This document shows, in pieces, positions 58,453-64,000 of a stretch of 64,000 nt of DNA (positions are counted from its first letter, which is position 1; the number at the start of each line of letters is the position of its first letter). Origin of the DNA: Candidatus Nanopelagicales bacterium (lineage in GTDB: Bacteria; Actinomycetota; Actinomycetes; S36-B12; GCA-2699445); assembly GCA_037045355.1 (NCBI GenBank), contig JBAOHO010000009.1, positions 62,001 through 126,000 on the forward strand, written 5' to 3'. Below the pieces are notes generated by a model. That model did not search any database and was not told the DNA's origin. It saw nothing but the letters and a program-made list of their open reading frames with translations. The position numbers and the translations under genes are program-made.

Positions 58453-59028
58453 GTGCCTTCCCTGACCCTGGCTCAGCAACCCCAGGCTGATGCCCTGCTG
58501 TCCAACGACCCGTTCGCACTCCTCGTTGGCATGCTGCTCGACCAGCAGTTCCCGATGGAGAGGGCTTTCGCCGGCCCGTTCCTGTTGGCCGAACGACTCG
58601 GGGATCCCACCCGGCTCGACCCCGCTGTCGTGATGGCCACCGACCTCGATCGGCTCATCGCCCTCGCCCAGGGACCACCGGCCATCCATCGCTACCCAGG
58701 ATCCATGGCACGGCGCATTCAGGACCTGGCCGCGGTCGTGGTCGACGACTACGACGGTGATGCTGCCCGGATTTGGACCACCGGCTCCGGCGGCGAGGTT
58801 CTCAAGCGGCTGAAGGCCCTGCCGGGTTTCGGTGACCAGAAGGCCAAGATCTTCCTGGCAGTACAAATAAAGGTAAACGGGTTGGACATCCCTGGCGGTC
58901 GTGAGGCTTGCGCCCCCTACGGCGAGCCGGGGACGTTCATGTCCGTCGCCGACGTCACCGGCCCGGACAGTCTCGCCAAGGTCCGCGAATGGAAGCAGGA
59001 GCAGAAGCGGGCGCGCGCCGCCACCTGA
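58453..59028 (+). CDS. HhH-GPD family base-excision repair-like protein
   Basis: A 191-residue protein with a helix-hairpin-helix (LKALPGFGDQKAKIFLA) and an N-terminal DPFALLVGMLLDQQFPMERAFAGP helix bundle. It matches the short uncharacterised HhH-GPD group of actinobacteria (TIGR03252). Some repair glycosylases of this superfamily carry a catalytic Lys and Asp, but I cannot point to them confidently here. The GTG at 58453 is preferred; the frame is open to 58309 over the previous gene. A short AT-rich patch (gtacaaataaaggtaaacgg) is out of character with the surroundings. Confidence 0.85.
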   Translation: MPSLTLAQQPQADALLSNDPFALLVGMLLDQQFPMERAFAGPFLLAERLGDPTRLDPAVVMATDLDRLIALAQGPPAIHRYPGSMARRIQDLAAVVVDDYDGDAARIWTTGSGGEVLKRLKALPGFGDQKAKIFLAVQIKVNGLDIPGGREACAPYGEPGTFMSVADVTGPDSLAKVREWKQEQKRARAAT

Positions 59029-59258
59029 CCGCCACCACCCGTTTCAGGTGATAAGCACCACGTCACCCTGGCTCGGCTCGCCAGCCTCCGCCCCGTCACA
59101 CTGAGCGGGCACCTCCGGCCACGTCCCCCCCGTCGTGGCCGGGGGTGCAGCCACGTAGCGCCACCTTCACCACGACCGGCCACCAGTTGCCGACAGGCAC
59201 TGACAGTTTCGCCGGGCACCCTTGACCGGCAGCCCGAGACGGGCCAACGGTGGGCACC

Positions 59259-59432
59259 ATGACCGACTCGCTGACCCATGACGATGCGGCCCGTTTGATC
59301 GACACCGACTCCGAGCAGGGCCACCTGCGACTCGACCCGGCGGTGGCGCATCTGGCCCTGACGCCTCAGGAGGCCATGGTGCTCGGCCGGGTGCTGATCG
59401 ACGCAGCGGTGTCGGTGGCTAGTCCGGAGTGA
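59259..59432 (+). CDS. Small hypothetical protein
   Basis: A 57-residue acidic, soluble protein (MTDSLTHDDAARLIDTD...LTPQEAMVLGRVLIDAA). It resembles small actinobacterial phage or plasmid orphan proteins that end in an ALTP(E/Q)EA-VLG helix, but no family can be named. The frame has normal codon use and a clear ATG (a GTG nine bases earlier is also possible). Its end overlaps the convergent zinc-finger gene by 14 bases. The 230 bases upstream contain nothing I can support. Confidence 0.5.
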   Translation: MTDSLTHDDAARLIDTDSEQGHLRLDPAVAHLALTPQEAMVLGRVLIDAAVSVASPE

Positions 59433-60882
59433 TCGCAGCGGCGGCTAGTTGCTCCTGTGCCTGCGTAATCGCAGACGCCCACACGTTGCCGATCGGATAG
59501 GAGTCCGGCACGGCGAACGTCTCCGTGAATCCCTGGGAATCTTCGGGGGCCACGGGAGCGAAGCCCTCGGACCGCAAGCGGGACAGGACGATGGCCTCGG
59601 CGGTGATCGCCACCATTCCGTCGTCGAAAGCCGCAGCCTCAACCAGTGTGTATCCGAGCCGTCCCAGGGTCCGCATCCTGTCGTCAAGGTGATTCGTGAT
59701 CCCCACCTTGTGACAGGTGTAGACCTCATTCCAGAGCAGGTAAAGGGTCCCCGGTTGGTCTGTGCGGTAGCCGGAGATCATCCCGATCCGAGAGCACCGC
59801 GGACAAACGCCCTGACCGCGTTTCACGCCTCCGTAGGTCGGGGCGATAGGCAATCCGCATCGCGTGCACACACCCGGCCACGGGGCCTTGGGATTGCCGG
59901 GATAGGGCGCGGTCGGCTCGAAGTCGCGAGCCCGCATCTTCCCGAGCACGATGTCCATGTCGACACGCTTGCCCGCGCAGTAGGCGCAGGCGTTGCCGTG
60001 ACGGTAGACGACGTGTGCGATATCGGCGCTTCCGCCTCGTCCGCAGCGGTGGCATACCCCAGGCCACCGCGACTTGATCCCAGGGAAAGGAACGGACGGA
60101 TGGAAGTCCTGCGCGAGCATCTTTCCTTCAACGATGTCGGCTGGGATCGAATGACGGCACGGTCGGATGCCGCTGTGTGTGACATCGGCGTATCGAGTGG
60201 TTGCGGGCTGGCCGCATGTCACACACACACCGGGCCAGGGAGTGAAGGCGCCGGGGAACGGCACCGAGGGCTGGAAGTCAAAGGCCAGCACCTTGCCCAT
60301 TACGATTGCGTCATCGAGACGGTTGCCGCCGCAGTAGTTGCAGGGCCCCTGCCCACCTTGAACGCCGGACAGACGCGGGGCTCCGGGATTGCCGCATCGC
60401 AGACACACGCCGGGCCAGGGGTGATGGCGACCGCGATAGGGGACCGATGGAACGAAGTCCAGGGCAATCATCTTGGCCCAGGCAATATCGGGATCGGTCT
60501 TGCGCTGGGCGCAGTAGGCGCAGGGGTCTCCTTTGCGGGCGGTCACGTGTTGCAGAGTTGGACTTCCCGGTCTCCCACATCGGAGGCACACCCCCGCCCA
60601 CGGCTTCATTGCGCCGGTGAAGGGCACCGAGGGTCGGAAACCACGAGCCAGCATCTTGCCCTCCGCTAGAGACGGATCGGTGCGCCGCCCAGCGCAATAG
60701 CCGCGGGGATGATGCCCAAGCCCCAGTACGTTGCCGAGGAACGGGCGCACCGGACGGCCGCACACCAGACACACTCCCGGCCACGGCTTGTTCAGACCCT
60801 GGTAAGCCACCGACGGCTGGACGCCACGGGAGAGCATCTCGGCCCGCGCCTCATCGTCAGTGAGGTACTGACGTGGTTTCAT
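59419..60882 (-). CDS. Six zinc-finger-like repeats fused to a GIY-YIG/T5orf172-like domain
   Basis: A 487-residue protein. Residues about 11-375 are six repeats of roughly 60 residues with the pattern KMLARGF.PSVPF.G....PW.GVCLRCG.P......V..G..PC.YCA..R.D. Each has two CxxC-like pairs suited to a treble-clef zinc site; the fourth has lost its second pair (PCRHSIP). The C-terminal part (GTLYLLWNEVYTCHKVGITNHLDDRMRTLGRLGYTLVEAAAF) resembles the GIY-YIG/T5orf172 nuclease fold, with Tyr and Lys-Val-Gly-Ile in the expected places. Repeat proteins of this plan recur in actinobacteria without assigned function. It is the distal gene of a leftward operon. Confidence 0.75.
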   Translation of the reverse strand: MKPRQYLTDDEARAEMLSRGVQPSVAYQGLNKPWPGVCLVCGRPVRPFLGNVLGLGHHPRGYCAGRRTDPSLAEGKMLARGFRPSVPFTGAMKPWAGVCLRCGRPGSPTLQHVTARKGDPCAYCAQRKTDPDIAWAKMIALDFVPSVPYRGRHHPWPGVCLRCGNPGAPRLSGVQGGQGPCNYCGGNRLDDAIVMGKVLAFDFQPSVPFPGAFTPWPGVCVTCGQPATTRYADVTHSGIRPCRHSIPADIVEGKMLAQDFHPSVPFPGIKSRWPGVCHRCGRGGSADIAHVVYRHGNACAYCAGKRVDMDIVLGKMRARDFEPTAPYPGNPKAPWPGVCTRCGLPIAPTYGGVKRGQGVCPRCSRIGMISGYRTDQPGTLYLLWNEVYTCHKVGITNHLDDRMRTLGRLGYTLVEAAAFDDGMVAITAEAIVLSRLRSEGFAPVAPEDSQGFTETFAVPDSYPIGNVWASAITQAQEQLAAAAITPD

Positions 60883-60927
60883 GCTCGACCCCCGATGCGC
60901 TCAGTCCATTGTGTCGCCAATGCGCGA

Positions 60928-61518
60928 TCACGACTCCACCAGCCGCCGCAGCCGGTCCAGTTCGTCGGCCCCGGTCCACGACCTCCCGCACGCCGGGCAG
61001 GTCAGACCGAACGCGAACCGTTGGGCTCGCAGCATGATGTGGGCGTCGGCGCAGTCCAGATCAGGGCACGGCACGATCCCAGGGCGGGCATCATGCCCAT
61101 CGAGCGCCCGCGCCAGCGCCCGGCGTGCTCGCCGCAGCGCGTCGATCGCGTCGTCATCGAGATACCCACGCCAGCGCGTGATCCGGTCCACCAGCGCGGG
61201 CACAGTCCACGGCCCGTCGTGGTGCAGGTCGTGGGCGATGGCGATGCCGGTGACGATGCGGCGCAGTTCGGCATCGGCATGAACCCTGGCGTCCAGGATG
61301 GTGACCCCCTGCGGGGGCTCGGACCAGCGATGCACCTTGACCTTGATCCCGGCATCGGTGGGGGCGCGCCTGGGCAGCACGGCCTCCGCGTCGGTGCGTT
61401 GCCAGGTGAGCATCAGCACATCGCACTCATGCAGTAGCGGGTCCCGACCGGGCAGCGCCCCGGGGCCGATCACGGGAGGAGTGCACAACCGCCCACCGCC
61501 ACCCGGCCGGGAGTTCAT
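60928..61518 (-). CDS. Hypothetical protein with C-terminal zinc ribbon
   Basis: A 196-residue protein. The body is helical and charged (ELRRIVTGIAIAHDLHHDGPW, DDDAIDALRRARRALARALDG). The end has a four-cysteine zinc-ribbon candidate (CPDLDCADAHIML...LTCPACGRSW). Architectures like this, a helical domain closing with CPxCG, occur in actinophage orphan proteins, which hints at phage origin. The start is the ATG at 61518, two bases downstream of the preceding stop. The longer open frame to 61734 is Arg-rich and rejected. Confidence 0.65.
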   Translation of the reverse strand: MNSRPGGGGRLCTPPVIGPGALPGRDPLLHECDVLMLTWQRTDAEAVLPRRAPTDAGIKVKVHRWSEPPQGVTILDARVHADAELRRIVTGIAIAHDLHHDGPWTVPALVDRITRWRGYLDDDAIDALRRARRALARALDGHDARPGIVPCPDLDCADAHIMLRAQRFAFGLTCPACGRSWTGADELDRLRRLVES

Positions 61519-61520
61519 GG

Positions 61521-61703
61521 TCACCGGCGGCGGACTTGGCGCGCCAGTGATGTCGGATGGTCTGGTGGCAGATCCGAGGCGGGCCGATCGTCGGACCAGC
61601 GCCCACGCAGCCGGTGGACAGCGGCAGCCAGTTCCCGTGGATCCGCGATCGGTTCGGCCGGTGTCTCGGCGGTGGCGTCGGAGTCTGCGGGTACGTCGCT
61701 CAC
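61521..61703 (-). CDS. Small hypothetical protein (60 residues)
   Basis: MSDVPADSDATAETPAEP... is a short acidic, low-complexity start followed by a basic helix (ELAAAVHRLRGRW...SLARQVRRR). Its ATG overlaps the stop of the upstream gene (ATGA at 61700-61703), and the next gene starts two bases after its own stop. That operon fit is the main evidence it is real. No family is recognised. Confidence 0.55.
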   Translation of the reverse strand: MSDVPADSDATAETPAEPIADPRELAAAVHRLRGRWSDDRPASDLPPDHPTSLARQVRRR

Positions 61704-62350
61704 GACGCCACCGCCGAGTCCTCGGGCTCGGCATCGGCCAGCGCCGCCGTGACGGCGGTTGCCAGGCGGTGTAGGCGATCGGGCGTCGATTCGCGCGCCC
61801 GGCGAGCGTTGATCAGGTGTGCACTCGCCTGAGAGACGTACGGCTGCGATCCGCTCAGCGGGACGCCCGCGAGGGCGAGCAGTTGCTCGGCTTCATCGGC
61901 ACGCCGAGCCGATTCGTCGGCGGCCGATTCGGCGGCTGCCACGAGATCCCGACCGTGAGCCCGTGCCTCCGGTGATGCCAGCGCGTCGGTGACGATCGCG
62001 GTCATCTTCGCGGTAGCCGATCGTTTCGCGGCGTGAGCGACATCGGCCTCTCGGCGCAGGTCGTGCAGCCGGGCCAGGTCGGCGGCAGGCACCCGAGCCC
62101 GCGACGGCTCGTGATCGAGGTACTGCACACCGATTCCGGCCGCCTCAGCGGCCAGGATCAGTTCCCGGCGCCGGTCGTCGTACTCCACTCCCGCCTGCGC
62201 GTAGTCCCGTACGGCCGCGATCAGCGCGGCATCGTCGGACCAGCGCGCGCTCTCGGCCAGGAAACGCATGGCACGGTCGTTCGCCGCGCCCCCGAACGTC
62301 GGGGCGTCGGCGATCGCGTCGGCCAGTGACTTCGATCTGGACTTGCTCAT
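61700..62350 (-). CDS. Hypothetical alpha-helical protein
   Basis: A 216-residue protein, almost entirely helical and Ala/Arg/Glu-rich with coiled-coil character (LARLHDLRREADVAHAAKRSATAKM, DLVAAAESAADESARRADEAEQLLAL). No signal peptide, membrane segment or metal motif is present. It overlaps its neighbours on both sides by ATGA, so it is in the middle of a tightly coupled operon. I do not recognise it; phage structural or DNA-associated roles are only guesses. Confidence 0.62.
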   Translation of the reverse strand: MSKSRSKSLADAIADAPTFGGAANDRAMRFLAESARWSDDAALIAAVRDYAQAGVEYDDRRRELILAAEAAGIGVQYLDHEPSRARVPAADLARLHDLRREADVAHAAKRSATAKMTAIVTDALASPEARAHGRDLVAAAESAADESARRADEAEQLLALAGVPLSGSQPYVSQASAHLINARRARESTPDRLHRLATAVTAALADAEPEDSAVAS

Positions 62351-62691
62351 GCGGATGTCCTCATCTCAGATTCGTAGGCCGCCCGAGCGGCGGGGGTGAG
62401 TCGAAATGCGGTCCAGCCCAGGTGTCGGCCACGCTCCGTGATCCCGCTCAAGACCATGTTCTGCATCGCGGATCGGACCGCGTTTCGGTTCCGGTCCGAC
62501 TGAACCAACCCGATGGCCACCGTCACATCGTCAGGACGCCAGAACTGCTCCGGGTCCGCGGCGACCAGGTGCGCGAACACAGCGGCGGTGATGCCGCGTC
62601 GGGTCGGGGCGATCGGTAGGCGCACGTGGTGACCGTAACTCAGATGGGAATCATTCTCAATAGCAGTAAGTGACAAACGGCGGGCTTGCAT
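62347..62691 (-). CDS. Small winged-helix-like protein, first gene of a leftward operon
   Basis: A 114-residue frame. Residues from about 25 onward form a probable winged helix: TRRGITAAVFAHLVAADPEQFWRPDDVTVAIGLVQSDRNRNAVRSAMQNMVLSGITERGR, ending in a FRLT wing. It could regulate the operon. The start is uncertain. An ATG at 62691 gives 114 residues, while a GTG at 62625 (VRLPIAPTRRG) gives 92 and would place the Zur-like palindrome at 62645 in the promoter rather than inside the gene. Confidence 0.58.
   Translation of the reverse strand: MQARRLSLTAIENDSHLSYGHHVRLPIAPTRRGITAAVFAHLVAADPEQFWRPDDVTVAIGLVQSDRNRNAVRSAMQNMVLSGITERGRHLGWTAFRLTPAARAAYESEMRTSA
62645..62659. promoter_or_regulatory. 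Zur/Fur-like palindrome at the head of the zinc-finger operon
   Basis: On the operon strand the site reads TGAGAATGATTCCCA. It is palindromic at six of seven base pairs and agrees with the actinobacterial Zur box TGAAAATGATTTTCA at 12 of 15 positions. It lies 20-34 bases upstream of the possible GTG start at 62625. The operon it heads encodes several cysteine-rich zinc-binding candidates, which makes zinc control plausible but unproven. Confidence 0.45.
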
Positions 62692-63016
62692 CGGCCCTTA
62701 GGCGCAGTGCGTGGTGGGGGCCGGGGGGACGCGAGAGGCGGGGGCGCCCCAGAGCCCGACCAGTGGGAACACACAGGAATCCGGGTGGACCGGTGTCGGT
62801 CCTGGGGCGGCAGTTGTTCTTGAGTTCGTTGCGCTGCCGGGCAGGCCGGGGCCACGTGCGGTGGATCGGGGAGGTTGGGCCGACTTCGCCCCATCGCATA
62901 TTGCAGAGCGTAGGCTCGAGGTCACGGGGCGCAGTCAAGGCTCCGGCCGCAGCGTTGAAATCAACGGCGCAGTGGGTAGTCGAGCGTTGGAAATCCAACG
63001 GGAAAGTTCAAGAACA
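62692..63016. other. 325-base divergent intergenic region
   Basis: This separates the leftward operon from the collagen-like gene. I see no RNA gene, no strong palindrome beyond the Zur-like site just outside it, and no supportable ORF. The left part is G-rich (ggggggccgggggg-like runs), and the part near 62980-63016 becomes AT-richer (ggaaatccaacgggaaagttcaagaaca), as expected ahead of the rightward gene. Confidence 0.6.
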
Positions 63017-63562
63017 ATGAAGACACATCAGCGTTTTGCTATGGCACTGGGGATCGCGGCGACTTCGGCAGCCGTTTGCTTCTCGGCCGTCTCGCTAGCA
63101 ACGGCGGACGACGGGTGGACAACCCAGTCAGCGACTGAGGAAGTCGCTCTCGGTCGTGACATTGACGCCATGCATGAGCAGGCAGAGGCCAGAGCGAAGC
63201 GATCACAAGCGCGAGTCGCGAAACTGGATCAGACCATGACCGCAACTGGCAAGAAGGGCCCGCGCGGTCCGCGCGGTCCGCGGGGGCCGGCAGGGCCGCA
63301 AGGACCATCCGGTGTGCTGAACATCTACTCGGTCGTTTCACCCACGTTCACTGTGAGCACCAACGGAAGCGGCGATTACACAGCGACCTGCACATCGGGC
63401 GGAAAAGCCATCAGCGGAGGCTTCATCCAGGCGGATACGCCAAACTTCTGGCTCAGCACATCGATCGTTGGCAACTCTGAGGGCGAATGGATCTACAGCG
63501 TCACGAACGGGAGTAGCGTGTTCACCGCATCAGTCTTCTTTGAGACGATTTGCGCCTTGTAG
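63017..63562 (+). CDS. Small secreted protein with a short collagen-like segment
   Basis: A 181-residue exported protein. A signal peptide (MKTHQRFAMALGIAATSAAV...SLATA) is followed by a helical, possibly trimerising stretch (GRDIDAMHEQAEARAKRSQARVAKLDQTM). Next comes a collagen-like GPR-GPR-GPR-GPA-GPQ-GPS run at about residues 82-100, and then a C-terminal beta domain (YTATCTSGGKAISGGFIQ...FFETICAL) with two cysteines. This coiled-coil, collagen and head plan suggests a trimeric surface protein. Lower GC than its neighbours hints at transfer. The ATG at 63017 is where the signal peptide starts; the frame is open back to 62711. Confidence 0.78.
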   Translation: MKTHQRFAMALGIAATSAAVCFSAVSLATADDGWTTQSATEEVALGRDIDAMHEQAEARAKRSQARVAKLDQTMTATGKKGPRGPRGPRGPAGPQGPSGVLNIYSVVSPTFTVSTNGSGDYTATCTSGGKAISGGFIQADTPNFWLSTSIVGNSEGEWIYSVTNGSSVFTASVFFETICAL

Positions 63563-63764
63563 CCGCTGCCGCGGCGGACCATCCGGGATTCCTAAGTGGT
63601 CCCGGCTGGGCCGCCCCGGGTACTCAGGCAACCCCGACGGTCCCGCGGCGTCCTGGCATCGGTCCGCCAGTACGGGAGCAGACGGGGCAGAGGCTGCAAG
63701 CGGTGGAGTTGTGTGTGTGTTGGATCAGTGTCGGTCAGTTGTCTTCCAACTTGTCCGGGTACTC

Positions 63765-64000
63765 CTACTTACGCCAGTTCCGCTTGTCGATTACGTAGAC
63801 GCCAGCGGCTACTTCGGTGATAACCAATCTTGACGGAGCCCGCGCGCTGCAGGCTGTGGTGACTTCCTGCTGAAAGTCGGCAATCAATACGTCGTCGGGC
63901 AGAGCGGGCTCGATGCCGTCCACGTCACGAGCGCTAGTCAACATGTCCGCTGCGGCAACGCGCTGCTGGTCAGATGTCATGTCGTCGTTCCAGTCGGCGC
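63765..64000 (-). CDS. Partial hypothetical protein running off the window
   Basis: The frame reads ADWNDDMTSDQQRVAAADMLTSARDVDGIEPALPDDVLIADFQQEV...LVITEVAAGVYVIDKRNWRK and is open past the right edge, so the start is probably outside. An ATG at 63978-63980 is an alternative start giving 71 residues. The acidic helical first half and short end resemble small antitoxins, but no motif supports that. The 200 bases between it and the collagen-like gene contain nothing I recognise. Confidence 0.45.
   Translation of the reverse strand, partial: ADWNDDMTSDQQRVAAADMLTSARDVDGIEPALPDDVLIADFQQEVTTACSARAPSRLVITEVAAGVYVIDKRNWRK

Noticed and set aside
63765..64000. Toxin-antitoxin antitoxin
   Set aside because: Size is suggestive, but no DNA-binding motif or adjacent toxin is visible and the gene is truncated.
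59250..64000. Intact prophage
   Set aside because: No integrase, terminase, portal, capsid or tail gene and no att repeats are visible within the window.

Overview
The window is GC-rich, densely packed DNA from an actinobacterium, most likely class Actinomycetes. Gene order and families point that way: an intein-bearing sufB in a suf operon with a Rieske gene and sufU, the run miaB-(dioxygenase-like)-miaA-dapF-hflX-...-lexA-LysM-nrdR-nrdJ, a SAM-IV riboswitch, F420/deazaflavin-type oxidoreductases, a mycothiol-type PIG-L deacetylase, DUF3099, DUF4192 and DUF4916 proteins. Start and stop codons overlap (ATGA, TGATG, GTGA) throughout, so most genes sit in translationally coupled operons. I see no rRNA, tRNA or CRISPR array.

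Layout. 1-5.6 kb: Fe-S cluster assembly operon sufB (entered inside its intein)-sufD-Rieske-sufC-sufS-sufU-sufT. 5.7-16.4 kb: zinc metallopeptidase, Ddn-like enzyme, ABC-F ATPase, Tat-exported alpha/beta hydrolase, ABC exporter, SURF1, DUF3099, and a tldE/tldD pair with tldD broken by an apparent 1-base insertion. 16.4-26.4 kb: SixA-type phosphatase, a frameshifted serB, an orphan ABC ATPase, an NfeD/SPFH membrane pair, a SpoU methyltransferase, a GyrI-like protein, a NUDIX-like protein, and pta-ackA. 26.4-33.7 kb: miaB, miaA, PIG-L deacetylase, GT4 glycosyltransferase, dapF and a frameshifted hflX. 33.7-43.6 kb: a membrane PAS-GGDEF-EAL protein, a DinG-type helicase, lexA facing a LysM gene across two SOS boxes, then nrdR-nrdJ.

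43.6-54.5 kb: an eRF1-like ribosome factor behind a very clear promoter, a lipoprotein, DUF2207, a Fe-S-type regulator divergent from DUF2249 plus a radical SAM/SPASM gene, a PPOX protein, an aquaporin, a flippase-like protein and DUF4192. This stretch also holds two repeat-rich intergenic regions. 54.6-57.4 kb: sulfur assimilation, metY-metX, preceded by a SAM-IV riboswitch and then a tiny ORF with three consecutive Cys codons, which looks like two stacked sulfur sensors. 57.6-64 kb: secreted and hypothetical genes, including a leftward operon of poorly characterised genes. One encodes six zinc-finger-like repeats fused to a GIY-YIG-like domain, and a Zur-like palindrome lies at the head of the operon. 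A small collagen-like secreted protein and a truncated gene close the window.

Three housekeeping genes (tldD, serB, hflX) each need removal of exactly one base to restore a full-length protein. This may reflect sequence error rather than biology and should be settled before any loss of function is inferred.
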